DNA of 64,000 bases, taken from contig JANQGH010000070.1 of the NCBI GenBank assembly GCA_028277405.1, forward strand, positions 1-64,000, read 5' to 3'. This stretch comes from Alphaproteobacteria bacterium (lineage in GTDB: Bacteria > Pseudomonadota > Alphaproteobacteria > DSM-16000 > Inquilinaceae). The notes under the pieces are model-generated. The model saw nothing but the letters and a program-made list of their open reading frames with translations, had not been told where the DNA came from and ran no database searches. The position numbers and the translations under genes were made by a program. Positions 10,146 through 18,879 of the stretch are shown here, piece by piece (position 1 is the first letter of the stretch; each line of letters starts with the position of its first letter).

Positions 10146-11636
10146 ATGGATCAAAACATCGCCGGCGCGATCGAAACCAATCTCATCATCAACGGCAACT
10201 GGCAGCCGCCGGAAAGCGGCGGCCGCTATGATGTGCGCAACCCGGCACGGCCCGATGAGATCGTCGGCCATGCCGCCCGTGCCACCGCGGCGGATGTCGA
10301 TGCGGCGATCAAGGCGGCCCATGAGGCCCATCCCGCCTGGGCGGGGCTGAGCTATCAAGAGCGGGCCGATTATCTGCGCGCCGTGGCCAAGAACCTGGTT
10401 GCCGACGAGCCAGAGCTGAAGGCCCGCATCCGCCTGTTCACGCGCGAGCATGGCAAGATCCTGAAGGAGTCGGGGATCGAGATGACCCGGCTGGGCGATC
10501 GGTTCGAACTGGTCGCCTCCTATGCCGATCGTCTTGCCCACGATGACGAACTGCCGGCCCCGCCGCTTGAAACGATCATCACGCGCGAACCCTTCGGCGT
10601 CGCCTTGTTGATCGTTCCTTGGAACTGGCCTCTGTCGATCCTGGGCGCAAAGCTGCCGCAGGCCCTGATGGCCGGCAACACGGTGGTCATCAAGATCGCC
10701 AACGAGTCTCCCCTGGCGCCCGCGCTGGCCATCCAGAAGATGGCCGAGGTTCTGCCGAAAGGCGTGATCAACCTGATCACCGGCAAATCGTCGGAGATCG
10801 GCGACGCAATGCTGACCCACCCTTTGGTCCGCAGGATCAATTTCACCGGCTCGATCAGCGCTGGACGCCACGTCATGGCCAAGGCGTCCAAAGGGCTGAA
10901 GCCCGTGACGCTCGAACTTGGCGGCAACGACCCCGCGATCGTGCTGGAAGACGCGGACCTGGATGATGGGGCGTTCCAGCGCATGGTCATGGGCACGTTC
11001 ATGACGGCGGGCCAGATCTGCATGGCCCTGAAACGGCTTTACGTGCATCGCTCGCGCTATGGCGAGGTGGTCGAGCGGTTCACGGCTTTCGCCGGCAAGG
11101 CCGTGGTTGGCGACGGGCTGGACCCCGAGGTCACCATGGGACCGGTGAACAACAGGGCGCAGTTCGACATCGTCGCCGGCATGATCGACGAGGCGAAGGC
11201 ACGCGGCGCGACCGTGAACCCGGTCGGCACGGTCAGGGATCAGGCCGTGTTCGAGCGCGGACATTTCCACCGGCCGACCATCGTCACCGATGCCGAGCCT
11301 GACCTGCTCGTGGTTCGCGAGGAGCAGTTCGGTCCGGTCTTGCCGATCATGCCGTTCGACAGCGATGCAGAGGCGGTCGCGCTGGCGAACGACAGCGACT
11401 ATGGCCTGTGCTCCTCTGTCTGGTCGGCGGACCGAGACAGGGCGGTAGGTATCGCCCGTCAGCTTGAGGCCGGTTACACCTATCTGAATGGTCACGGACC
11501 GCTGGCCCAAGACAGCCGCGGACCCTTCGGCGGCTTCAAGAACAGCGGCATCGGCCGCAATCTGGGCTATGAGGGCATCATCGAGTTTCAGCAGTATCAC
11601 AGCATCTCCGGCCCGCCAGGGTTCCTCGGGCTGTGA
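10146..11636 (+). CDS. NAD(P)-dependent aldehyde dehydrogenase
   Basis: 496 residues, complete ALDH fold. It has the cofactor/oxyanion motif IVPWNWPLSILGAK, the general base in LELGGNDPAI, the nucleophile Cys at about residue 292 in GQICMALKR, and EEQFGPVLPI. ATG 10146 is preferred to the GTG three bases earlier because GGGGAGG at 10134-10140 is then better spaced. It oxidises an aldehyde to the acid. The neighbour 24 bases downstream is a ThDP-dependent decarboxylase-like enzyme and the next three genes are a TRAP importer. A plausible route is uptake of a 2-oxo acid, decarboxylation to an aldehyde and oxidation here. The substrate is unknown. Confidence 0.9.
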   Translation: MDQNIAGAIETNLIINGNWQPPESGGRYDVRNPARPDEIVGHAARATAADVDAAIKAAHEAHPAWAGLSYQERADYLRAVAKNLVADEPELKARIRLFTREHGKILKESGIEMTRLGDRFELVASYADRLAHDDELPAPPLETIITREPFGVALLIVPWNWPLSILGAKLPQALMAGNTVVIKIANESPLAPALAIQKMAEVLPKGVINLITGKSSEIGDAMLTHPLVRRINFTGSISAGRHVMAKASKGLKPVTLELGGNDPAIVLEDADLDDGAFQRMVMGTFMTAGQICMALKRLYVHRSRYGEVVERFTAFAGKAVVGDGLDPEVTMGPVNNRAQFDIVAGMIDEAKARGATVNPVGTVRDQAVFERGHFHRPTIVTDAEPDLLVVREEQFGPVLPIMPFDSDAEAVALANDSDYGLCSSVWSADRDRAVGIARQLEAGYTYLNGHGPLAQDSRGPFGGFKNSGIGRNLGYEGIIEFQQYHSISGPPGFLGL

Positions 11637-11660
11637 TCGCGGGCGTGCGGATTTCGACCG

Positions 11661-13403
11661 ATGGCTGACGGCGCGCCCCCAGCCGAAGGGGCCACCGAAA
11701 CGACCGGGTCGATAACCGCCGGCGGCGCCCTGCTCGCTCGGCTGAAGGCGCTGGGCGTCGACTATATCTTCGCCAATTCCGGCACCGATTACCCACCCAT
11801 CATCGAAGGCCTGGCCGAAGCCGCCGCGAAGGACATCGACCTGCCCGAGGCCCTGGTCATGCCCCATGAAAGCGCGGCGATGGGCATGGCCCACGGGTAC
11901 TATCTGGCTACCGGACGACCGCAGGCCGTCATGGCCCACACCAATGTCGGTCTGGCGAATTGCGCGATCGGGGCGATCAACGCCGCGGCCGAGAGCATCC
12001 CCATCCTGCTGTTCTCCGGCCGGACGCCGATCCTGGAGAAGGGCCATCCCGGCGCGCGGACCGTTCCGATCGGCTGGGGCCAGGAGATGCGCGACCAGAC
12101 CGCGCTGGTGCGCGAGGCCTGCAAATGGGACTACGAGCTGCGCTATCCCGAACAGGCCATCGATCTGGCCGACCGGGCCTACGGCATCGCCCTGTCGTCA
12201 CCCGCCGGGCCGGTCTATGTCGGCCTGCCGCGTGAGCCCTTGTGCGACCCCTGCCCGACCGACGGGCTGGACGCGCCGCCGAAGATGGCGCCGGCAAGGG
12301 CGGCGCCCAATACCGCCGACATCGAAAGAGCCGCATCGATGCTGGCGGCCGCCGAACGGCCGCTGATCATCGCCCAGCACGGAGCGGGGTCAGCCGACGC
12401 CTTCGCGACCTTGACCCGGCTGGTCAACGAGTGGGCCTTCCCCGTTGCCCATTACTGGGCGGTCCAGATCGCCATCCCGACCGACGACCCGATGTGCGTC
12501 GGCGGCAACCTGCAGCCCTGGCTGTCGGAGGCCGACATCATCCTGGTCTTGAACAGCCTGGTGCCCTGGTCCCCGGCCGCGGGTGAACCGGCGCCCGATT
12601 GTCCAGTCATTCAGATCGGTCCCGACCCGCTGCATCGCCGTTTTCCGGTGCGCAATTTCCGCTCCGACCTCTCGATCGTCAGCGAGACCGGCCCGGCGAT
12701 CGCCGCCCTTGCCGAAGCGCTGGAGCCGATGGCCGCCGAGCACGCGCAGAAGCGACAGGCGCGAAAGCGCGAGATCACCGCGCGCACAACCGAGATCCGG
12801 AAGCGCGTGCGGGCGAAGGCCACCGCCGGCGACGGCACAAGGATGACCAAATGGTGGGTCAGCCATTGTCTGTCCGAGGCGCTGGCGGCCACCGGCCCGT
12901 CGACCGTGATCTCGGAGCTCGGCTGCCCCCTGGAACCCATGCGCCGGGTTGAGCATGGCAGCTTCCAACTGGCACCCCACTCCGGCGGCCTGGGCTGGGG
13001 ATTCGCCTGCGGCCTTGGCATCCAACTCGCGGATCGAGAACGGATCGTCGTCGCCTCGGTCGGCGATGGCTCGTACCTGTTCGCCAATCCGGCCGTGTGC
13101 CATCAGATCGCCGAAGCGCTGAACTTGCCGGTCCTCGTCCTGGTCCTGAACAATGCCGAGTGGCGTGCCGTCCGCGACTCCGTGCTCGACATCTATCCGG
13201 ACGGCCATGCGGCGCGGGCCAACCAGATGCCGCTGACCGCCCTGTCACCCCTGCCCGACTTCGTTCAGATCGCCCAAGCCAGCCGGGCCTGGGCGCGCCG
13301 TGTCGAGAGGGGTGCGGACCTGCCCTCGGTTCTCGCCGAGGCGATCACGCACATCCGCACGGCGGGTACCCAGGCCCTGGTCGAAGTGATGCTGAGCGAC
13401 TAG
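11661..13403 (+). CDS. thiamine diphosphate-dependent enzyme (acetolactate synthase/decarboxylase superfamily)
   Basis: 580 residues with the usual three domains. The N-terminal Pyr domain has the catalytic Glu region (VMPHESAAMGMAHGY) and the central domain lies at about 200-340. The C-terminal PP domain has the ThDP/Mg motif from GDGSYLFANPAVCH to VLNNAEW, the GDG-to-NN signature. Members include acetolactate synthase, benzoylformate decarboxylase and 2-oxo acid decarboxylases; no FAD-binding signature of acetolactate synthase is evident. No regulatory small subunit is nearby, which argues against branched-chain amino acid synthesis. Linkage to an aldehyde dehydrogenase and a TRAP system favours catabolic 2-oxo acid decarboxylation. 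Confidence 0.85.
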   Translation: MADGAPPAEGATETTGSITAGGALLARLKALGVDYIFANSGTDYPPIIEGLAEAAAKDIDLPEALVMPHESAAMGMAHGYYLATGRPQAVMAHTNVGLANCAIGAINAAAESIPILLFSGRTPILEKGHPGARTVPIGWGQEMRDQTALVREACKWDYELRYPEQAIDLADRAYGIALSSPAGPVYVGLPREPLCDPCPTDGLDAPPKMAPARAAPNTADIERAASMLAAAERPLIIAQHGAGSADAFATLTRLVNEWAFPVAHYWAVQIAIPTDDPMCVGGNLQPWLSEADIILVLNSLVPWSPAAGEPAPDCPVIQIGPDPLHRRFPVRNFRSDLSIVSETGPAIAALAEALEPMAAEHAQKRQARKREITARTTEIRKRVRAKATAGDGTRMTKWWVSHCLSEALAATGPSTVISELGCPLEPMRRVEHGSFQLAPHSGGLGWGFACGLGIQLADRERIVVASVGDGSYLFANPAVCHQIAEALNLPVLVLVLNNAEWRAVRDSVLDIYPDGHAARANQMPLTALSPLPDFVQIAQASRAWARRVERGADLPSVLAEAITHIRTAGTQALVEVMLSD

Positions 13404-13452
13404 CATCGATATCAACAATGAAGACAAAAAGTCGAATGGAGGAGACTGCGCC

Positions 13453-14463
13453 ATGAAACGCCGAACAATTCTTGGAGTAACCACCGCGGCACTTGCCCTT
13501 TCATTTGCTGCTGGCTGGTCCGCGCCGGCCGCCGCTGAGGAGAACTTCAGCCTGGCCTATTTCATGGGGCCGGGCCATCCGATGAACGGCGCCGTCTTCC
13601 AGCCCTTTGCCGACCGGCTCGCCGAGGTCTCCGACGGGCAACTGACTGTCGAAATGTTCCCCGGTGGCGCGCTCAACTCAGCCCCGCCGCGCCAATACGC
13701 CACGGTCGTCGAGGGTGTGGCCGACATCGTCTTCGCGCTGCCCGGCTATACGGCCCAGTTGTTCCCGGTCACGAACGTGATCACGGTGCCGAACGTCGCC
13801 GCCGACGCCGTCGATGGCACCGAGGCCCTGTGGCGGGCACGCGACCTGATCGAGCAGGAGTACGACGCCCAGATCCTGGCCATGTGGACAAACGCCGCGC
13901 CGGTGCTGATAACGCGGGATACGCCGATCCGCAGCCTGGAGGACCTGGACGGCATGGTTGTACGCGTCACCTCCGCGCAGGACGTGCCGTTCGTCGAGGC
14001 GCTTGGCGCCAGCGCCGTGTCGCAGCCGGTTTCCGTCATCAACCAAAACCTGACCAACGGCACCATCGACGCGATCGCCATCGACCCCAGCGCCATCGGC
14101 TCGTTCAACCTGTGGGAACCGGCTAACTACGTGACAATCGGCCTGCCCGGCTCCGGCTCCGCCTTCGTCCTGTTGATGAACCAGGAGGTCTATGACGGGC
14201 TGACGGAGCAGGAGCAGGCCTGGGTCGACGAGGCGAGCGGCGAGTGGCTCAGCCTGAACGGCGGCCAGGTCTACCTGGAGGACGCGTTGCGCGGCATAGA
14301 GGTCGCACGCGATAACGGCGTCGAGATCATCGAGCTGTCGGACGCGGAAGTCGCCCGCTTCAACGAGGCGATGCAGCCGGCGATGGACGCGTTCCTGGCC
14401 AGCACGATTTCCGGCGACCTGACCGGCGCCGATGTCGTCGACATCATGCAAGGCAACAACTAG
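13453..14463 (+). CDS. TRAP transporter substrate-binding protein (DctP family)
   Basis: 336 residues. A Sec signal peptide (Lys/Arg start, hydrophobic core, cleavage after AAAEE or nearby) is followed by a DctP-type periplasmic fold. Typical features are FMGPGHPMNGAVFQPFADRL near the start and the conserved region around residues 150-190 (TPIRSLEDLDGMVVRV), whose Arg usually binds the ligand carboxylate. A strong ribosome site (GGAGGAG) precedes the ATG by about 9 bases. It delivers an organic acid to the DctQM permease encoded just downstream. The ligand cannot be told from sequence. Confidence 0.92.
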   Translation: MKRRTILGVTTAALALSFAAGWSAPAAAEENFSLAYFMGPGHPMNGAVFQPFADRLAEVSDGQLTVEMFPGGALNSAPPRQYATVVEGVADIVFALPGYTAQLFPVTNVITVPNVAADAVDGTEALWRARDLIEQEYDAQILAMWTNAAPVLITRDTPIRSLEDLDGMVVRVTSAQDVPFVEALGASAVSQPVSVINQNLTNGTIDAIAIDPSAIGSFNLWEPANYVTIGLPGSGSAFVLLMNQEVYDGLTEQEQAWVDEASGEWLSLNGGQVYLEDALRGIEVARDNGVEIIELSDAEVARFNEAMQPAMDAFLASTISGDLTGADVVDIMQGNN

Positions 14464-14499
14464 CCAGCAGAAATCAGTGCAGAACAGCTAGTCAACACG

Positions 14500-15027
14500 A
14501 TGGCCACTGCCAGCGGACCCGAACGCGCGCTCGGCTGGGTCGACAAGCTGTCGATCCTGCTGGCGGCGATCGGCGGTCTCGCCACGGTCGCACTTGTCTG
14601 CGTGACCGTGGTCGCGGTGTTCTACCGCTACGTGCTGAACGACCCGATCTTCGGCATGGACGATGTTTCGACCATGCTGCTGAGCGTCTGTGTCGCCGGC
14701 TCCATCTGCTATGGCAGCCGGATCGGCGCCAACGTCCATGTCGATGTGCTCGGCATGGTCGGCGGCCGCCGGATTACCCGCTACACCGACATCGTGGTCC
14801 GGGTGCTCGGCGCCGGCATCGTCGGCCTGACGACCTACGCGCTCTATGAGCAAAGCCAATGCGGCGCGCTCTGCGGTTTTTTCACGCCCAACCTGGCGAT
14901 CCCCCACCAGCCCTTCTACTGGCTGCTGATCGCCGGCATGGGGGCCTACACCCTGGTTCTGATCTTGGAGTTGATCGTCGGGATCATCCACATCCGCGAC
15001 CCCCGTGACCCCAACGAGCATACGTAG
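14500..15027 (+). CDS. TRAP transporter small permease subunit (DctQ family)
   Basis: 175 residues with four predicted membrane helices, at about 17-42, 55-75, 93-115 and 130-155. It is the small membrane subunit that pairs with the DctM-type channel. The sequence DDVSTMLLSVCVAG after helix 1 is typical. It sits between the binding protein and the large permease, five bases before the latter, so all three are cotranscribed. Confidence 0.9.
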   Translation: MATASGPERALGWVDKLSILLAAIGGLATVALVCVTVVAVFYRYVLNDPIFGMDDVSTMLLSVCVAGSICYGSRIGANVHVDVLGMVGGRRITRYTDIVVRVLGAGIVGLTTYALYEQSQCGALCGFFTPNLAIPHQPFYWLLIAGMGAYTLVLILELIVGIIHIRDPRDPNEHT

Positions 15028-15032
15028 CGTCT

Positions 15033-16343
15033 ATGAGCAACATCGAGATCGGGCTGATCGGTTTTGCCGTGCTTGCGGTTCTGCTGCTGATCCGCATGCC
15101 GGTGGGCACGGCGATGCTGCTGGTCGGCACCGGCGGGCTTTATGTCATCAGCCCGCGCGGTGCCTTGCCGACGCTCGCCGGCGAGGTGTTCAGCATCTCG
15201 TCGATCTATTCGCTGACGATCCTGCCGCTGTTCGTGTTGATGGGGAACCTCGCCGGCGTTTCCGGCATGTCGCGGGATCTCTACGACGCCGCGCAAAGCT
15301 GGTTTGGCCATTATCGCGGCGGGCTCGCCTCGTCTACGGTCGTCGGCTGTGCCGGATTTTCGGCCCTGTCAGGCTCGTCCCTGGCCTCCGCCGTCACCAT
15401 GGGAAGGGTCGCGCTGCCGGAGATGCAGCGCTTTCGCTATGCCGACAGTCTGGCGACCGGTTCCATCGCCGCCGGCGGTACGCTGGGCATTCTGATCCCG
15501 CCCTCGGCCGGTTTCGTCGTCTACGCGATCCTGACCGAGGAATCGATCGGACGCCTGTTCATGGCCGGCGTGTTGCCGGGCCTGATGCTGACCGGGCTGT
15601 TCATCCTTGCCATTACCCTGCTGGTCCGCCGAAACCCGGAACTGGCGCCGGGATCGGCCACGCGCGCGGACCTGCAGGTGCGCCTGCGCTCGCTCAGGCG
15701 CGCGACCTGGATCATCTCGATCATCCTGATCACCATCGGCGGCATCTATCTCGGCGTCTTCTCCGCCGTGGAGGCGGCCGGTATGGGCGCCTTCTTCGCC
15801 TTCCTGGTGGCGCTGTTCCGTCGAACCCTCACCTGGGCGGCCTGCAAGGAGGTCGTGGCCTACACGCTGCGCTCGACAGCGACCACCTTCATCATCCTAA
15901 TGGGCGCCTTCGTCTTCACGCCGTTCGTCGCCCGCACGGGCATTCCGGCGGCGATAGTCGACGGCCTCACCGGGCTCGGCTTCGGGCCGTACGGCGTGCT
16001 GCTGTTGATTCTGGCCGTGCTGATCCTGCTGGGCACCTTCCTGGAAGGTTTCGCCATCCTGGTGCTGACCCTGCCGCTGATCCAGCCGCTTTTGGAGGTC
16101 TACGGCTTCGACTTGATCTGGTTCGGCGTGCTGATGGTGATCGTGCTGGAGATGGGCCTGATCTCGCCACCCGTGGGCATCAACGTCTTCGTGGTGAAGG
16201 GCATAGCGCCCGGCGTGCCGATGAACACCATCTTCCGCGGCATCTGGCCCTTCTGGTTCGCCATGCTGATCGCCATCCTGGTCCTGGTCGCGGTGCCCGA
16301 GATCGCCCTGTTCCTGCCCGATACGATGTTTGGCGGCGGGTGA
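15033..16343 (+). CDS. TRAP transporter large permease subunit (DctM family)
   Basis: 436 residues and about 12 membrane helices. It shows the family motifs GCAGFSALSGSSLASAVTMG and GGTLGILIPPSAGFVVYAIL, plus the C-terminal EMGLISPPVGINVFVVKG. This is the sodium- or proton-driven transport subunit. It completes a canonical DctPQM set after the aldehyde dehydrogenase and ThDP enzyme genes. The C-terminus ends 104 bases before tRNA-Gln. Confidence 0.93.
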   Translation: MSNIEIGLIGFAVLAVLLLIRMPVGTAMLLVGTGGLYVISPRGALPTLAGEVFSISSIYSLTILPLFVLMGNLAGVSGMSRDLYDAAQSWFGHYRGGLASSTVVGCAGFSALSGSSLASAVTMGRVALPEMQRFRYADSLATGSIAAGGTLGILIPPSAGFVVYAILTEESIGRLFMAGVLPGLMLTGLFILAITLLVRRNPELAPGSATRADLQVRLRSLRRATWIISIILITIGGIYLGVFSAVEAAGMGAFFAFLVALFRRTLTWAACKEVVAYTLRSTATTFIILMGAFVFTPFVARTGIPAAIVDGLTGLGFGPYGVLLLILAVLILLGTFLEGFAILVLTLPLIQPLLEVYGFDLIWFGVLMVIVLEMGLISPPVGINVFVVKGIAPGVPMNTIFRGIWPFWFAMLIAILVLVAVPEIALFLPDTMFGGG

Positions 16344-16446
16344 GGCGTACAGGTTCGCACGGATGGGCGCTCTCGGCCGGTCAGTGTTGACAACCGCACC
16401 GGTCATTGCGATATCGGGGGCCCGTCGGCACCAGCCGGCCGGTTGC

Positions 16447-16520
16447 TGGGGGATCGTCTAGCGGTAGGACTGCGGACTCTGACTCCGTCAACCCTGGTTC
16501 GAATCCAGGTCCCCCAGCCA
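16447..16520 (+). tRNA. tRNA-Gln (anticodon CUG)
   Basis: 74 bases. The acceptor stem TGGGGGA (16447-16453) pairs with TCCCCCA (16510-16516). The D-arm contains AGCGGTAGGAC. The anticodon stem GCGGA/TCCGT holds the loop CTCTGAC with anticodon CTG. The T-arm CCTGG-TTCGAAT-CCAGG is perfect, and discriminator G and CCA are encoded (16517-16520). It reads CAG codons. Confidence 0.97.
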
Positions 16521-16617
16521 ATTATCTCACCGGCTTTACCAAGATTCGTCGGCCCGCCCGTCCGGCTATGTGATCCAAGCACAGGGGCAACAAGGGCAAT
16601 GCTATCGCGGCAAGCCG

Positions 16618-17211
16618 TCAGTTGGCGCGCGACATGACATCCAGGCATTCAGCGAGCAGGGTCACGTCCTCGTAGACGCCTTCAACCATGTGTGCGGGAC
16701 CGAACACCTGAAAGACCAGGCTTTGCCCGGAAGGATCGAAGCCAGCCTCGTCGATGAAGAGGGCGACACTGCCGGCCCTAGTTGCCGCCAGCCGCGTGGC
16801 GTCCAGGGCGTTGGGATTGGTGACCAGCGGCAGGTGCCGGCGAATGTGGGCGGCCTCGCCATTGTCCGGCCCCGCGGCATAGATCAGGCGGGCGTTTGCG
16901 CCATCCTCATGCCACCAATCGTTGGCATGCTTCATGTCATTGCAGGTGTTGTAGTGCTCGGCAAAGCCGCCTATCGCCGCGGAGTCAAAGTGGCGCGACT
17001 CGTGCAATCGAGAGACTATCGAAACAAGCGGATGGACGTTCTCCAGGGTGATGACCTGCCCCTCTCCCGTCGGGCTGGCGGTCATCGTATCGGCTTGAAG
17101 GATGAGCATGGCCGGCTGCCAGCCAGCCGGCAGTTCCTGCGTCTGCGCCTGAGCGGAGGAGCAAGCCATGGGCACCGCAACCGCCAAGACTTTCGATGAA
17201 GCGAACTTCAT
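16618..17211 (-). CDS. secreted protein of unknown function
   Basis: 197 residues starting at ATG 17211. Upstream in-frame sequence belongs to the decayed glycosidase fragment and was excluded. Residues 1-23 are a signal peptide (MKFASSK..., cleavage likely after SSAQA). The mature part has no domain I recognise. It contains the segment ESRHFDSAAIGGFAEHYNTC, a Trp-rich WWHEDGANARLIYAAG and two further acidic blocks. The N-terminal Met-Lys start, clean signal peptide and balanced composition support a real gene. It stands alone, with tRNA-Gln downstream and an AT-rich promoter-like region (17212-17280) upstream. Confidence 0.6.
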   Translation of the reverse strand: MKFASSKVLAVAVPMACSSAQAQTQELPAGWQPAMLILQADTMTASPTGEGQVITLENVHPLVSIVSRLHESRHFDSAAIGGFAEHYNTCNDMKHANDWWHEDGANARLIYAAGPDNGEAAHIRRHLPLVTNPNALDATRLAATRAGSVALFIDEAGFDPSGQSLVFQVFGPAHMVEGVYEDVTLLAECLDVMSRAN

Positions 17212-17402
17212 GACAACGACGACCTTATAATATATCTGGAACGCATATATTATATGAATAATTATGAATTGATCAACTATAAGATGCGATATTGACGCGC
17301 GACTGACCCTCACATTCGATGGCTCGTTCGTGGTCACCGACCATAAGGACGAGCACAGGCTGTTGTCGCGATCGTTCGCGAGCGCCCACATGCGACCTTC
17401 GC
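17212..17402. other. AT-rich intergenic region with probable promoters
   Basis: The stretch 17222-17285 is rich in TATA-like words (TTATAATATAT, ATATATTATATGAATAATT), unusual for this GC-rich window. It lies upstream of the secreted protein on the minus strand and probably carries its promoter. The remaining bases up to the phosphorylase remnant hold no gene I can support. Confidence 0.4.
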
Positions 17403-17475
17403 GCGACGCTACGGCATCGACATAGCCGATGTTCAACTCGTATGGCGCCGCGCCGCCATCTGGCAAGGCGCGCGC
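17403..17475 (-). pseudogene. fragment of a GH13 sugar phosphorylase gene
   Basis: About 70 bases nearly identical (I count roughly 8-9 mismatches) to positions 19404-19475 inside the intact phosphorylase gene, same strand. It translates as LPDGGAAPYELNIGYVDAVA, against LPEGGTAPYELNISYVDAVA in the intact gene. Flanking codons no longer match the family. This is the remnant of a duplicated or recombined copy, now separated from the intact gene by the MFS transporter. Confidence 0.75.
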
Positions 17476-17604
17476 CCGGCGCCAAGGACACCTTGCTCAA
17501 AGGGATCGCGATCCGGAAACGTGTCCGTCTCCATTCTTCTGTAACCGACGATTCTCCGATAGCTTGGGCCGTCGAAGCAGCCATAGATCTAAGAGGCCCC
17601 CGAT

Positions 17605-18879
17605 ATGGCGGTGTCCCAGCGCCGTGTTCGCCTGGCAGGCATGATCGGCAACGCGTTGGAATGGTACGATTTTGCCATCTATGGCTATTTCGCCGCGACA
17701 ATCGGCACGCATTTCTTTCCGGACGACAGTCGCGCCGTTTCCATCATCGCTGCGTTCGGCGTGTTCGCCCTTGGCTTTGTGGCTCGGCCCATCGGGTCGA
17801 TCGTGTTTGGCAATCTAGGCGACCGTGTCGGCAGGCGCTTTGTTCTGGTCGTCTCGGTGCTGACGATGGCCGTGCCCACCACATTGATCGGTCTGCTGCC
17901 GACCTATGCGCAGATCGGCATCGCAGCCCCCATCATCCTGATCGTTCTCAGACTGCTGCAGGGACTGTCGGTCGGTGGCGAACTGAGCGGATCGGTGACC
18001 TTCATGGTCGAAGGTGCGGCGTCTCGGGCCCGCGGCAAGGCCGGCAGTTGGGCCTATTTCGGGCTCGGCGCCGGCTTCTTGCTCGGCTCGGGCGCTGGTT
18101 CGCTGGTCACTGGTTTGCTGACCGCCGATCAGGTGGCCGAGTGGGGCTGGCGGGTGCCGTTCCTCTTCGGCTCGGTCATCGCCGTGTGCGGCTATGTCAT
18201 TCGCCGGTACGGCCTGAAGGAAGGCTATCAGCCGTCTGGGACGGCCGTGCAATGGTCCAAGGGCCCTTTGCGCAAGGCGCTCGTTGATCATCGCAAGCAA
18301 ATGATACAGGGCATTGGCATCACTGCGTTTTCAGCAGGCGGTTTCTATATGGCCTTCACCTATCTGACGACCTACATCACCGTCATTGTGGGCGATCCGG
18401 CCGCCGATGCCCTTACGGTCAACACGATCAACATAGTCTTGTTCGCGATCTTGACGGTGGTGGGCGGCATCGCCGGTGACCGATTTGGTTTCGGGCGCAT
18501 CTTGCTGCCGATCACTATCGCCGGCTTCGTCCTGGCACTGCCCCTGTTTTGGCTGGTCGACCATACCGATCCGGTGCTGGTCTTCATCGGTCAGTTCGGC
18601 TTCGTCCTGCTCCTAGGGCCCTATGGCGGGCTGTTCGCCACCAGCATTGCACTCTTGTTTCCGCCGGCGGTTCGCATGAGCGGCTTTTCCGTTGCGTACA
18701 ACATCAGCATGGCTGCGTTCGGCGGCACGGCACCTGTCGTGGCCAGCTATCTGATCCACCGGACGCACGGCGATCTGTCGCCGGCCTATGTACTGATGGT
18801 CAGCGCGGCGATTTCGACGGCGACACTGATCTGGGCCTGGCGCGACCTGCCCAAGCGGGCAGAGGCCGCTAGCGCGTGA
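17605..18879 (+). CDS. MFS transporter, metabolite:H+ symporter (MHS/ProP-like) family
   Basis: 424 residues with 12 predicted membrane helices. The N-terminus GNALEWYDFAIYGYFA is the MHS-family hallmark. The loop 2-3 motif appears as GNLGDRVGRRFVLVVS, and ARPIGSIVFG precedes it. Relatives import organic acids, osmolytes (ProP) or shikimate. The 3' end overlaps the convergent phosphorylase gene by 11 bases. A role in taking up a compatible solute or glucoside for that phosphorylase is possible but unproven. Confidence 0.88.
   Translation: MAVSQRRVRLAGMIGNALEWYDFAIYGYFAATIGTHFFPDDSRAVSIIAAFGVFALGFVARPIGSIVFGNLGDRVGRRFVLVVSVLTMAVPTTLIGLLPTYAQIGIAAPIILIVLRLLQGLSVGGELSGSVTFMVEGAASRARGKAGSWAYFGLGAGFLLGSGAGSLVTGLLTADQVAEWGWRVPFLFGSVIAVCGYVIRRYGLKEGYQPSGTAVQWSKGPLRKALVDHRKQMIQGIGITAFSAGGFYMAFTYLTTYITVIVGDPAADALTVNTINIVLFAILTVVGGIAGDRFGFGRILLPITIAGFVLALPLFWLVDHTDPVLVFIGQFGFVLLLGPYGGLFATSIALLFPPAVRMSGFSVAYNISMAAFGGTAPVVASYLIHRTHGDLSPAYVLMVSAAISTATLIWAWRDLPKRAEAASA

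Noticed and set aside
9972..12047. 691-codon minus-strand frame across the aldehyde dehydrogenase
   Set aside because: Antisense shadow; the plus-strand ALDH and ThDP motifs are unambiguous.
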